From assembly GCA_046160675.1 (NCBI GenBank), contig JBJXHH010000012.1, positions 1 to 28,112 of the forward strand: a DNA stretch of 28,112 nucleotides. Reading direction: 5' to 3'. Shown one piece after another: positions 1 to 7,823 of the stretch (the stretch's first letter is position 1; each line of letters begins with the position of its first letter). This stretch comes from JACMJP01 sp046160675 (GTDB taxonomy: Bacteria > Bacteroidota > Bacteroidia > Chitinophagales > BACL12). A program made the translations under genes and the position numbers. Under the pieces are notes generated by a model that was given only the letters and a program-made list of their open reading frames with translations, was not told the DNA's origin and did no database searches.

Positions 1-447
1 ATCTATTTTTTTGTTCAGGCTGCGTATCTGTATTTCTGCTTTCATGTTTATCATATAATCGTTTTCACTTTGCATCCTGTCTTTTTCTTCCTGCCGGTTT
101 TGGCTCATCATAATAATGGGCGCTTGCATAGCTGCAATGCAAGAGAGTACCAGGTTCATGAGAATAAAAGGATAGGGATCAAATTTGTATTTTCCCATTG
201 CCAGGATATTGAAAATGATCCAGAGTATCAGAACAAAACCAAACAGCATGATAAACTTCCAGCTGCCACCAAACCGTGCTACTTTGTCAGACACTTTTTG
301 GCCTGTAGTGAGTATCTCTGCCGGCGGATGTAAAAGATTTTGAATAATAAGTTTTTCGGCTTTAAGAGTGTCGTTTACGATAGCTTGTAATTTAACAAGA
401 TGCTGGTTTTCATCAGAAAGTAGTTGATCAATTTCTTTCGTGCGCAT
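1..447 (-). CDS. DUF1003 family membrane protein (3' end beyond window)
   Basis: This reading frame runs 149 codons from an ATG at 447 to the left edge without a stop, so the C-terminus is missing. The N-terminal third (about 1-55) is charged and predicted helical. Two hydrophobic segments follow, about residues 62-83 (SWKFIMLFGFVLILWIIFNI) and 93-113. After them come the residues typical of DUF1003 proteins: FDPYPFILMNLVLS, then QAPIIMMSQNRQ, then a charged tail with EEKDRMQSENDY and AEIQIRSLNKKID. The biochemical function of DUF1003 proteins is not established; they are small inner-membrane proteins. It is separated from the next minus-strand gene by a hairpin terminator, so it is probably transcribed on its own. 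The family call is firm; the role is unknown. Confidence 0.85.
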   Translation of the reverse strand, partial: MRTKEIDQLLSDENQHLVKLQAIVNDTLKAEKLIIQNLLHPPAEILTTGQKVSDKVARFGGSWKFIMLFGFVLILWIIFNILAMGKYKFDPYPFILMNLVLSCIAAMQAPIIMMSQNRQEEKDRMQSENDYMINMKAEIQIRSLNKKID

Positions 448-518
448 ATAATACTTTTTTATATGAAATATAATCGAAGTCTTTATCCTGAATGCTTCAA
501 TAAATCTTAAAATGTATA

Positions 519-551
519 AAACCCGTACTCCTTTTCAGGTAGTACGGGTTT
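519..551 (-). terminator. Hairpin terminator downstream of the outer-membrane protein gene
   Basis: A perfect 11-bp inverted repeat (AAACCCGTACT at 519-529, AGTACGGGTTT at 541-551) encloses an 11-nt loop. It begins 41 nt after the stop of the minus-strand gene ending at 593. Read on the minus strand the hairpin is followed by TATACATTTT, a weak but T-rich tract. It fits a Rho-independent terminator that separates this gene from the DUF1003 gene. Confidence 0.75.
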
Positions 552-592
552 GTTGTTTTCATGTTTCTGTTTCGTTTCTTTATACCATGTTA

Positions 593-1318
593 TCAGAATA
601 AAAAAGATAACCCGGCATAAAGTGAATTTGTTTTTATCTGTGAACGGTCGAGAATGTAGTAAGAATCATTCCCCATAGTTTGACTATTATCACTAATATC
701 AAATAAACCGAAAACCCCACGATATCCAATGCTCAGGCGGAAATTGTGTGCGGGGTTTAGTCCAAAGTCCAGACCGGCTCCGTAAGCAAAACCAAGATCT
801 CCTTTCTTTACTTTTAGCACTGCATATGTTGTGTCTGTTTCATTATTACCTGTTGTTGTAAGACTACTTCCAACGTTAAGTCCTATTTGAGGACCTACAA
901 CAACATTAAAGTTTACGAATTTTGATTTCCCTGTATTGAGTGTAACCAGCAGCGGAATATTTAAATATTTTAAATCAATTTTTTGTTCAACGTTCTGATC
1001 TGTAGTTGTTTGTGTAAGTGCACTATAGATTACTTCGCCCTGTACGCCTATGTAATCATTGAAATTAAACCCTAGTAATGCACCCATTCCAAAACCTAAA
1101 GTTACTTTGCCCTGTATTGTGCCTCCGGATGAGGTTTGCACATCAAATGAAGAAAAGGTTGGCATAAAACGAAGTCCAACTTCACCCCTGCGAAATGTAT
1201 TTTCCATCTTGTTATAAGTAGTAATTTCTTCATCTGTAGTGTTAATAGAATCCTGTGCATTTAATATTGTACCTATGGAAACATACAATATGCACAAGGC
1301 AATAACTAATTTTTTCAT
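593..1318 (-). CDS. PorT-like outer-membrane beta-barrel protein
   Basis: This 241-residue protein starts with a Sec signal peptide (about residues 1-21, ending ILNA before Q). The mature part has the alternating pattern of a small 8-stranded outer-membrane barrel: GLRFMPTFSSFDV, LGFGMGALLGFNF, IGVQGEVIYSAL, LKYLNIPLLVTL, VVGPQIGLNVG, GFAYGAGLDFGL and RLSIGYRGVFGLF. It ends in the aromatic C-terminus YAGLSFLF. The central KYLNIPLL and GPQIG motifs are typical of the PorT/OMP_b-brl_2 group in Bacteroidota. Such proteins sit in the outer membrane, and most have no known ligand. The gene lies 117 bp downstream of an AraC-type regulator on the same strand, and that gap holds two inverted repeats. 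The family call is good; no function can be assigned. Confidence 0.8.
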   Translation of the reverse strand: MKKLVIALCILYVSIGTILNAQDSINTTDEEITTYNKMENTFRRGEVGLRFMPTFSSFDVQTSSGGTIQGKVTLGFGMGALLGFNFNDYIGVQGEVIYSALTQTTTDQNVEQKIDLKYLNIPLLVTLNTGKSKFVNFNVVVGPQIGLNVGSSLTTTGNNETDTTYAVLKVKKGDLGFAYGAGLDFGLNPAHNFRLSIGYRGVFGLFDISDNSQTMGNDSYYILDRSQIKTNSLYAGLSFLF

Positions 1319-1356
1319 AACATTTTTTATTTATTTGCCGCAATCTGCGAAAGAGA

Positions 1357-1372
1357 GTGAAAGAATTTTCAC
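1357..1372. promoter_or_regulatory. Inverted repeat upstream of the beta-barrel gene (candidate operator)
   Basis: GTGAAA-GAAT-TTTCAC is a perfect 6-bp inverted repeat about 40 nt upstream of the outer-membrane protein start. On the minus strand a weak -7 candidate, CACCTTTG (one mismatch to TAnnTTTG), lies just upstream at 1377-1384, which would place the palindrome near the transcription start. It resembles the palindrome at 2042-2057 (GTGTAA / TTACAC). It could be an operator; chance is not excluded in AT-rich DNA. Confidence 0.3.
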
Positions 1373-1398
1373 AACGCAAAGGTGCTTAGCATTTTATG

Positions 1399-1428
1399 AA
1401 CTATTTTACACAATTCAGGAAAATAGTT
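1399..1428. repeat. 9-bp perfect inverted repeat between AraC-type gene and beta-barrel gene
   Basis: AACTATTTT (1399-1407) and AAAATAGTT (1420-1428) are exact reverse complements around a 12-nt loop. The repeat begins 8 nt downstream of the AraC-type gene stop on the minus strand. It could be a weak terminator or attenuator between the two genes. There is no T-run after it, so the stem is the only evidence. Confidence 0.4.
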
Positions 1429-1435
1429 ACATTAT

Positions 1436-1996
1436 TCACATATTATCTAATGCTGTTCGTTTTTTCTCTTTGAGTTTTTTAAAGAAACTGGGCGTAAGGC
1501 CCGTTATTTTTTTAAACTGGTTTGATAAGTGCGCAACACTACTGTAATTGAGTTTATAAGATATTTGTGTAAGGTTGAGTTCATCATATATAAGCAATTC
1601 TTTTACCCGTTCTATTTTATGAAGAATAATGTAATGCTCAATGTTGGTGCCTGTTATTTCAGAAAACAGATTTGCAAGATAGGTATAGTCATGTTGTAAT
1701 TTTTCACTCAGGTAATCAGAATTTTTTGTTTTAGGCAGTTCATCATTGTAGTGAACCATTTCAATAATTACATGTTTTAGTTTTTCTATGAGAATGGCTT
1801 TTTTATCATCCATCAGTTCAAGCCCTGATCTCAATAAGGCTTTTTTCAGGATATTTCTTTGATCAATGGAAACAAATTCTTTTATCTCCACTTCTCCAAG
1901 TTCAATTGAACCATAATGCAAACCCAAGCTATCAAGCTCTGCCTTCACCACCATTTTACATCTAAGACTTACCATATATTTAATGTAGAGTTTCAA
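1436..1996 (-). CDS. AraC-family transcriptional regulator with HMA-like N-terminal domain
   Basis: The C-terminal part of this 186-residue protein (about 85-180) is an AraC-type double helix-turn-helix: a first helix pair around DYTYLANLFSEITGTNIEHY, then LTQISYKLNYSSVAHLSNQF with the FKKITGLTPSFFKKL ending typical of the second HTH. The first ~70 residues do not look like a sugar-binding cupin. MKLYIKYMVSLRCKMVV and HYGSIELGEVEI resemble the ferredoxin-like heavy-metal-associated (HMA) fold. In true metal-binding versions the loop reads CxxC; here it is S10-L-R-C13, so one thiol is absent. The regulator is cytoplasmic and DNA-binding. Its target is not shown, but the adjacent outer-membrane protein gene and palindromic sites nearby are candidates. 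The AraC call is firm; the HMA-like call is an inference from pattern. Confidence 0.85.
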   Translation of the reverse strand: MKLYIKYMVSLRCKMVVKAELDSLGLHYGSIELGEVEIKEFVSIDQRNILKKALLRSGLELMDDKKAILIEKLKHVIIEMVHYNDELPKTKNSDYLSEKLQHDYTYLANLFSEITGTNIEHYIILHKIERVKELLIYDELNLTQISYKLNYSSVAHLSNQFKKITGLTPSFFKKLKEKKRTALDNM

Positions 1997-2041
1997 TATT
2001 TGGTATAGATTCGTGTAAAAAACTTATTTGAGGAATTTTAA

Positions 2042-2057
2042 AGTGTAAAGTTACACT
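2042..2057. promoter_or_regulatory. 16-bp palindrome upstream of the AraC-type gene (candidate operator)
   Basis: AGTGTAA-AG-TTACACT is a perfect 7-bp inverted repeat with a 2-nt spacer, 46 bp upstream of the AraC-type start codon. It falls between that start and a -7-like box at 2103-2110, so it would lie in the leader. The position would suit autoregulation. Function is inferred only from symmetry. Confidence 0.4.
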
Positions 2058-2102
2058 CATTCTTTGAGAACTAGCATTAATTCAGAATTTCTTTTTCACC
2101 AT

Positions 2103-2110
2103 CAAATATA
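2103..2110 (-). promoter_or_regulatory. Possible Bacteroidota -7 box for the AraC-type gene
   Basis: On the minus strand this reads TATATTTG, an exact match to the Bacteroidota -7 consensus TAnnTTTG. It would start a leader of about 100 nt. No TTG is found 17-23 nt upstream, so only half of the promoter is supported. The rest of 1997-2196 is AT-rich and shows no gene. Confidence 0.3.
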
Positions 2111-2196
2111 TATTTAGTAAGTTGAAGTTGGATAATTATTATTACCCAAATTAAGAAATTTTTTCCCCATTGGAACATAACCTGAAGATAAATAAA

Positions 2197-2901
2197 TCAG
2201 AATATCTCAAACCTTGCAAACACTTCATACCTGATTTTTATCTTTTGATAAGTGAGATCATTAATGAATTCATCCCTGCCAGTAGAATCGTACTCCATCA
2301 TTGCAACATTTGATAATTGACTGTATTGATATGGCTGATAAGAATAATTCTGTTCCTGTATCATCATCGGCTTACCCACCTTGCTGCCAATAGCTTCAAG
2401 CATTTTCCCGGCTTTTTCTTTTGCTGCTACTGTTGCATTTACTTTTGTTTGCATCCTGTACTCTTCTATTTTACTATGACTTGTTTTGCTGATGAAAGCA
2501 TTATAGGCATCTATCTTTCCCAACTCATCAAATACTTTTATAACCATGGCTGCATTACTTACCAGGATGGTATAATTTCTTGATAACAAAACATCATCTT
2601 CTTTCCGTTTGCGGTACACAAAATTATTTCCTGCATCAGCCAGTGAAATATTCTTACTGTCTACACCTATGTTTTTCAGCGCAGTAAACATTTCCGCCTC
2701 CATTTTTTCAATGGTCATTTTTTCTTTTCCGTCATAACGTTCCTGCAACACGGCGGTTATGTAAATTTCGTCAGGAACAATTTCCATTTCGGCAGAACCG
2801 GTTACTTCTACATAGGGTTTTGCGTCACAACAATTGGTTACAGTGGTTTGTGCATAAGCTGATAGCTGTACCAGGCAAAATGCGATGAGTAGATTTTTCA
2901 T
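2197..2901 (-). CDS. SIMPL-domain (DUF541) exported protein
   Basis: This 234-residue protein has a cleavable signal peptide (about 1-17, ending AYA before Q), so it is exported to the periplasm or outer membrane. The mature protein begins with the signature of SIMPL/DUF541 proteins: YVEVTGSAEMEIVPDEI, that is, V-x-G-x-A-x-x-x-x-x-P-D. A central region follows with YTILVSNAAMVIKVFDEL, then KVNATVAAKEKAGKMLEAIG, another conserved SIMPL stretch. The C-terminus contains YQKIKIRYEVFARFEI. SIMPL proteins are envelope proteins, best known from E. coli YggE, and have been linked to stress tolerance. A molecular activity is not settled. Two adjacent cysteines (NCCDAK) near the mature N-terminus are unusual and could form a disulfide or bind metal. 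The family call is strong. Confidence 0.85.
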   Translation of the reverse strand: MKNLLIAFCLVQLSAYAQTTVTNCCDAKPYVEVTGSAEMEIVPDEIYITAVLQERYDGKEKMTIEKMEAEMFTALKNIGVDSKNISLADAGNNFVYRKRKEDDVLLSRNYTILVSNAAMVIKVFDELGKIDAYNAFISKTSHSKIEEYRMQTKVNATVAAKEKAGKMLEAIGSKVGKPMMIQEQNYSYQPYQYSQLSNVAMMEYDSTGRDEFINDLTYQKIKIRYEVFARFEIF

Positions 2902-2995
2902 TTTATGTAAAATAATTTTTCTAATAACTGTTTTTTCAGAAAAATATTGTCAAAATCGTTTCTTGCCAGTTTGATAGGCGGGGAGGCATGAAGTT

Positions 2996-3946
2996 TTACA
3001 ATTCTACCTCAACAACGCTTTCATTATAACTTGCAAAAACGCCAAAGCCACCCTCAATGTTTGAGAATACGGTAACGGGCTGTGCAAATGGGTCACCTTC
3101 ACTGTTTTGCTGTAGGTTTACAGAGTTAAAATATTTATAGTAATCTTCTCCAACATGGCGCAGTGTAAAAATATACTTTGCATCATCAAAAAAAATCCCG
3201 TCAATAAGAATTGCATAAAGAGTAAAAGTTTTCGTTGTGCCATTGAAGGTTACATCGCTGAATAAAGAATTTTCACAAACAGTAAAAAAATAATCTTCAT
3301 TTTGAGCATCAAAGTCAAACTCATTACCTACGGTATAAACAGGATCATTTGTTGAAAAACAAATGCTACCTGATGAAATAATATCTTCATACCTCGCCTG
3401 TAAACTGTAATAATTTTTAGCGTCAGGGTCAGTAAATTCTATTTCAATTTTATAATAAGGAATAGAATCAGAATAGATTGGATAGCCCAAAGAATCATAA
3501 TATACATCGTAGGCTTGCAGCTTCACTGTGTCAACAACACGGATTTCAGTAATGTCAATTTTTTGTGGAATGGTAGTTTCAGCAGTGACAGGTTCTTTTC
3601 CCGGAACAGAGGCAATGAGTTTGAACACATCACCTTCACCCGCGGAGAGTAATGTTTTATCAATTGTGTATTTCTGCAAAAAACCGTCATAACTATACAC
3701 ATCAAGAAATACATTATTCTTATACAATTCAACTGTTGCGCCGGTAATATATTCCGGGTAATTATTATCAAGCGGGGCGAGGCTCAGTGAAACATCAGCT
3801 ATGGCACCACTTTCAGGTCCTATAAAACTATTCACCACCAGTTTATCATTTTGTGTTTCAATATCAAAATAAATTACTTTCTCGCATGAAGAAAGTACAA
3901 AGAGATAAAATGTAAGAAATAAGATAGATATGTTACTGAATTTCAT
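2996..3946 (-). CDS. DUF4249 lipoprotein, partner of the adjacent TonB-dependent receptor
   Basis: This 316-residue protein has a lipoprotein signal peptide with lipobox LSSC (C21), followed by EKVIYFDIETQNDKLVVNSFI. That matches the DUF4249 N-terminus, where a Cys-Glu pair leads into a strand ending in 'vVng'. The rest is beta-rich with many Asp/Tyr and no catalytic motif. DUF4249 lipoproteins are characteristically encoded next to TonB-dependent receptors with a carboxypeptidase-regulatory-like N-terminal domain, and are thought to sit on the outer face of the outer membrane. Here the gene begins 16 nt after the receptor's stop codon on the same strand, so the two form an operon. The pair is analogous in layout to SusCD but not homologous on the lipoprotein side. 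The substrate is unknown. Confidence 0.85.
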   Translation of the reverse strand: MKFSNISILFLTFYLFVLSSCEKVIYFDIETQNDKLVVNSFIGPESGAIADVSLSLAPLDNNYPEYITGATVELYKNNVFLDVYSYDGFLQKYTIDKTLLSAGEGDVFKLIASVPGKEPVTAETTIPQKIDITEIRVVDTVKLQAYDVYYDSLGYPIYSDSIPYYKIEIEFTDPDAKNYYSLQARYEDIISSGSICFSTNDPVYTVGNEFDFDAQNEDYFFTVCENSLFSDVTFNGTTKTFTLYAILIDGIFFDDAKYIFTLRHVGEDYYKYFNSVNLQQNSEGDPFAQPVTVFSNIEGGFGVFASYNESVVEVEL

Positions 3947-3962
3947 TTTACTTTTTTTACAG

Positions 3963-6284
3963 TCACCATTTAAAATCCCAACTGAAATAAGGAATAATCG
4001 GAAATAAAGTCACCTGCCTGTAAGCAGGATCGCCCGCCTCGTCAATAGATTCATAAATATAAAAAGCATTGTAATGATTATACACATTGTAGGCACCGAA
4101 GTTCCAGGTTCTTGTCCAGAGTTTTTTCACTTTATGAAAAGATACATTCACATCCATGCGATGATATGCAGGCATGCGATAGCCGTTTCTTCCTTCATAA
4201 TAATATACAGGTTGCCCATAGCTCCCAAGATATTTTGCAACCGGGATACTTAAAGCTTGCCCTGATGAATACACCCAAACTGCTGAGAGGTTTATGCGTT
4301 CATTTATCTTATACACCGCTGCAAGATCGATCTCATGCCGGTTATCATATTTAAAAGGATACTTCTCACCGAGGTTAATAGTAGGAAACTGCCTGTTCGT
4401 CCAGGCTAAAGTATAACCAAGCCAGCCGCTGAATTTTCCTACTTTCTTTTGTAAAAAAACTTCAATACCGTAACTCCACCCTTCACCGCTTTCTACTTTT
4501 TCTTCCCAATCAGTAACTCCATCATACAAATAACTTGCTCCGTCTTTGTAATCAATAATGTTGTTCATCTTTTTATAATATCCTTCCAGGCTTACTTCAT
4601 AATTTTCTTTCAATGTATAAGCAATACCCAACGCATACTGTATCGCATTTTGCGGGCGAACCTGGTCAGTGGCAGGAACCCACAGATCAGTAGGTAGCCC
4701 GATGCCCGAATTGGTTAACAGGTGAATGTACTGCGCCATGGAGGAGTAAGATGCTTTAAAAGAAAGGTCATCATTCACAAGATATCTTGCAGACAATCTC
4801 GGCTGCAATGATTTGTAAAAAGAAGAATCAACCAAAAAACCAGAAGCATGCAAACCATAATTCAATTTTATCAGCGAAGTTATTTCCCAATCATCTTCTC
4901 CGTAGAGATCAAATTCTGTTGCGAAAATATTATCAGATGATAAGTTGATGTCAGGAGTTTCTATTTCAGATCCATCTTGTTTGTATTCTGTTGCTCCGGG
5001 CATAAAAGTGTGATATGTTACCCCGCCGCCATATTTGATGTAATGCCTGGGGTTAGGAACAAAATCAATATCTTCTTTCAATGTCCAATCCCTTATGCCT
5101 GAAAAATATCGGAAACCGTAAGATGTTTCAATCTCATTTCCGTTTATATCTTTAATCGTTTCAAAAAAGTCGCTTGAAATATCAAACTCGTAAGAAGTAA
5201 AAGTTGCTGTGAGATTACTGAATGTTTTTTTATTGATGATGTGATTCCATCTTAATACACCCGTTCCGTTGCCCCAGTCTAATCCTGCTTCAGTATAATT
5301 TTCCGGTTCAACTTTTTTATCTGAAAAATAAAATTTATCCCGCCCGAAATACCCGCTCAAGTATAACCTGTCTTTATCTGTAAATTTATAATTCACCTTC
5401 GCATTCACATCATAGAAAAAGTAACCGAAAATTTCCCCATCGCCTGAAGCAGAGATGAGAGGCCTCGCAAGAATATCAATATAAGTTCTTCTTGCAGAGA
5501 TCATAAAAGAAGAAGTATCTTTTTTTATCGGGCCTTCAACTGTAAGCCTGGAAGCAACCAGCCCGATACTACCTTCGCCATGGTAATCATTCATGTCACC
5601 TTCTTTCATGCGCAGATCAATAACACTGCTGAGCCTGCCGCCGTACCTTGCGGGAAAACCGCCTTTTATTAAAGTGGCTTTGCTGAGAGCATCAGAATTA
5701 AACACGGAAAAAAAACCGAAAAGATGATTTGTATTATACACCGGCACACCATCTAACAAAATCAAATTCTGATCCGGTGAACCGCCCCGCACATAAATGC
5801 CACTGGAACCTTCTGAACCACTTTGCACACCGGGCAGGAGTTGCATCGCTTTCAACACATCTGTTTCACCTAAAAAAGCAGGTAATGATTTTATTGTTTC
5901 AATGGGAATATCAATCGTACTCATTTGTGTGCGTTGCTGGATTTTTTCTTCTTTATCCTCTGCACTTATCACAACAGTTTCCAGTTCAAGACTTGCTGTG
6001 AGTTTTATGTTCTGCTGCTGATCTCCTGATAAATAGATATTTTGCTTTTGTGAGCTATAACCGATGTAAGAAAAGATGAGTTGAACGGAATCTTGCAATA
6101 AAGTGAAACTGTAAAAACCATATTCATTTGTAACTGTTCCCTGCTCGCTTTTTACATCATATATTGTTGCGCCAATAAGTTTTTCTCCCGTTTCTTCATC
6201 AGAGATATATCCGCTGATAGTGAATGTTTGTGAAGACACCCGAAAAACGAAAACCGTGATTATGAGGAGAGGAATTATTTTCAT
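3963..6284 (-). CDS. TonB-dependent outer-membrane receptor with CarboxypepD_reg-like domain
   Basis: The ATG at 6284 gives a 773-residue protein with a good signal peptide (MKIIPLLIITVFVFRVSS). The frame extends two codons upstream to a GTG at 6290, but ATG is preferred. Residues about 20-100 form the carboxypeptidase-regulatory-like domain (TISGYISDEETGEKLIGAT, GFYSFTLL, FSYIGYSSQ). The plug follows at about 120-230, with LLPGVQSGSEGSSGIYVRGG, NLILLDGVPVYN and GGFPARYGGRLSSVIDLRMK. The remainder is a long barrel of alternating strands that ends in SWDFKW, an aromatic C-terminus suited to barrel insertion. It imports an unknown substrate using TonB energy. It is co-transcribed with the DUF4249 lipoprotein. 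A hairpin and A/T tract lie immediately upstream of the start, which is odd. Confidence 0.92.
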   Translation of the reverse strand: MKIIPLLIITVFVFRVSSQTFTISGYISDEETGEKLIGATIYDVKSEQGTVTNEYGFYSFTLLQDSVQLIFSYIGYSSQKQNIYLSGDQQQNIKLTASLELETVVISAEDKEEKIQQRTQMSTIDIPIETIKSLPAFLGETDVLKAMQLLPGVQSGSEGSSGIYVRGGSPDQNLILLDGVPVYNTNHLFGFFSVFNSDALSKATLIKGGFPARYGGRLSSVIDLRMKEGDMNDYHGEGSIGLVASRLTVEGPIKKDTSSFMISARRTYIDILARPLISASGDGEIFGYFFYDVNAKVNYKFTDKDRLYLSGYFGRDKFYFSDKKVEPENYTEAGLDWGNGTGVLRWNHIINKKTFSNLTATFTSYEFDISSDFFETIKDINGNEIETSYGFRYFSGIRDWTLKEDIDFVPNPRHYIKYGGGVTYHTFMPGATEYKQDGSEIETPDINLSSDNIFATEFDLYGEDDWEITSLIKLNYGLHASGFLVDSSFYKSLQPRLSARYLVNDDLSFKASYSSMAQYIHLLTNSGIGLPTDLWVPATDQVRPQNAIQYALGIAYTLKENYEVSLEGYYKKMNNIIDYKDGASYLYDGVTDWEEKVESGEGWSYGIEVFLQKKVGKFSGWLGYTLAWTNRQFPTINLGEKYPFKYDNRHEIDLAAVYKINERINLSAVWVYSSGQALSIPVAKYLGSYGQPVYYYEGRNGYRMPAYHRMDVNVSFHKVKKLWTRTWNFGAYNVYNHYNAFYIYESIDEAGDPAYRQVTLFPIIPYFSWDFKW

Positions 6285-6290
6285 ATACAC

Positions 6291-6329
6291 AAAAAAAATA
6301 GCTGCTAAAACTTTTCATTTTAACAGCTA
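6291..6329 (-). terminator. Hairpin with T8 tract between the repeat lipoprotein and TonB receptor genes
   Basis: TAGCTGCTAAAA (6299-6310) and TTTTAACAGCTA (6318-6329) pair over 12 positions with one mismatch around a 7-nt loop. On the minus strand the hairpin is followed by a run of eight T (6291-6298). It lies 34 nt after the stop of the 392-residue lipoprotein gene and ends 6 nt before the TonB receptor ATG. By shape it is a good Rho-independent terminator. Its position leaves no room for a separate downstream promoter, so attenuation is possible. Confidence 0.7.
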
Positions 6330-6363
6330 AAGTAAAGGTTTATTGTGTAAGCGTTTTGCCAGA

Positions 6364-7542
6364 TCAACTGTTCAGAATATCATCATTCCAGTCATACATC
6401 ACATTGTGCATAACACTTTCTAAAGTTTTTAGCGCCTGCATAAGCAGTTCATTATCAGTAGGGAATGGCAAAGGTCTTCCGCCGATTTTTTGCCTGCTTT
6501 GATTACTTAAAGCCTCATAGTATCCAGTAGCAGTTGCATAATAGTTTTGAAAAATGCCGTCGCCTTTAAGTGGAACCACTTTCAAAGTTCTGCCCGTTAC
6601 ATTGTCAATGTACCGTATCTCACCTTCTATTCCCGCAATTTTTTCCTGCCATGTTTCGCTCACCAATGCAGTGATCAATTCGTATTTCGGTACAGTGATG
6701 GGGTTACCCAGGCTGTCTTTCATCACATTGCCTTTATCATCTAAAACATATTGTACTCCATCCTCCACTTCTTTTGTTTCAGTGTAATGATTGTTGCTGA
6801 TTTTTTCAGGATATGCATGAATCTCTGTGATGCTCAACACTACCTTCATATCATATTCAGAATCTTTATCTAAATCAGTAAACTGAAACCAGTTTCCATC
6901 CATGTTAATGGGCTCAAGTTCATCAAAAGCAGTATAAATTTCTGAAGGGATAACGTTATGTGATCTGTTCTCTATTACAAACTCCACTTCGTTAGTTCCG
7001 AGGTATCTTGCCGTGCGCAACAATTCATCAACATCTTTATAATCAGCATTAAAGCTGTTTATTTTTTGGAGCTCATAAAACGCATCTCTTGCATCATATT
7101 TATTTTCACTGGTGAGTTTTTCTGATGCATGCGCATACCAGTAACTGAGCATATTTTCCCGTGCTTTTCCAATTTCTTTAACAACGTTTACAAAATCAAA
7201 TTCAGCTTCCCTTTGCTCATCTTCAACAATTAAAGGTAAAAGGGGTTCTATCTTATGTTGCCTGCGGCTGATGGACTGATAAAGATTGTACACAGATTCC
7301 CATCTACCCGGCTGGCCTTCGGAATGCAATTGGTAAATAGCATCCAGGTCATGCTGGTTGGCCCTTTTAAATGCTTCCTCCAGCAGCAGGATATATTCAT
7401 CATTATCAGCATTTCGTTGCAGTTTTTTTGTCAGCAGGTCAATAGCCTCTTCATAATCGCCCTGGCGAAATTGTTTTTCAGCTGATTTACATCCGGTAAA
7501 CAGAATGAAGGATATGCAGAGAAGAGTAAACAATCTTTTCAT
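6364..7542 (-). CDS. Repeat-containing lipoprotein of unknown function
   Basis: This 392-residue protein has a lipoprotein signal peptide with lipobox FTGC (C18). Residues about 20-60 look like a tetratricopeptide unit (QFRQGDYEEAIDLLTKKLQRN), and helical, charged segments continue to about 180, including DARDAFYELQKINSFNADYKDV. From about 185 the protein changes to a beta-rich region (VEFVIENRSHNVIPSEIY, DMKVVLSITEIHAYPEKI). A short stretch, YVLDDKGNVMKDSLGNPITV, reads like a propeptide-like repeat of D-x-x-G-N turns. The C-terminus is helical. It is predicted to be membrane-anchored in the periplasm or outer membrane. The gene runs divergently from the ACIII operon across a 281-bp gap. I do not recognise a function; it looks like a conserved Bacteroidota lipoprotein. 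Confidence 0.75.
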   Translation of the reverse strand: MKRLFTLLCISFILFTGCKSAEKQFRQGDYEEAIDLLTKKLQRNADNDEYILLLEEAFKRANQHDLDAIYQLHSEGQPGRWESVYNLYQSISRRQHKIEPLLPLIVEDEQREAEFDFVNVVKEIGKARENMLSYWYAHASEKLTSENKYDARDAFYELQKINSFNADYKDVDELLRTARYLGTNEVEFVIENRSHNVIPSEIYTAFDELEPINMDGNWFQFTDLDKDSEYDMKVVLSITEIHAYPEKISNNHYTETKEVEDGVQYVLDDKGNVMKDSLGNPITVPKYELITALVSETWQEKIAGIEGEIRYIDNVTGRTLKVVPLKGDGIFQNYYATATGYYEALSNQSRQKIGGRPLPFPTDNELLMQALKTLESVMHNVMYDWNDDILNS

Positions 7543-7748
7543 AACTATTCATTTTTGCCTACTTTGATTAAAATTTTATGCCAGAGATGCGACATTCAAA
7601 ACGTTGGCTTTCAACTTCCTAAAAATTTTAACAAAGTTGTGCGTTCATTTATTTAGAAAGGTTCTAAAGGGATTTGTGAAAGCCTTACTGCTACAAGGTT
7701 TCTACCAAATTTTTTTCTACAATTTTTATAAACAATTTTTTTGCATGA

Positions 7749-7783
7749 TTTGTTAAATAAATGCGCTTCGGTAATTACTTTTG
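7749..7783 (+). promoter_or_regulatory. Bacteroidota-type promoter of the ACIII-oxidase operon
   Basis: TTTG at 7749-7752 and TACTTTTG at 7776-7783 match the -33 (TTTG/TTG) and -7 (TAnnTTTG) elements used by the Bacteroidota primary sigma factor. The 23-nt spacing is at the long end of the usual range. The predicted start of transcription is about 7790, giving a leader of some 35 nt before the actA GTG. The rest of the 281-bp gap (7543-7823) is AT-rich with long T-runs. I see no FNR-like palindrome in it. Confidence 0.65.
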
Positions 7784-7823
7784 CAGCGATTTCTAAAAAA
7801 TCCGATCACCTAAAATTTAATTT

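Noticed and set aside
70..333. Plus-strand reading frame of 87 codons at the left edge
   Set aside because: It lies opposite the minus-strand DUF1003 gene, whose translation shows clear family motifs. The plus-strand product has no recognisable sequence.
1239..1547. Plus-strand reading frame of 102 codons crossing the gap at 1319-1435
   Set aside because: It overlaps two well-supported minus-strand genes at both ends, and its product is low-complexity and aromatic-rich without recognisable features.
7680..7717. Weak hairpin (7 bp with one G-U pair) followed by a T-run upstream of actA
   Set aside because: No plus-strand gene lies upstream to be terminated. The stem is short and the T-run is separated by 8 nt in an AT-rich gap, so chance is likely.
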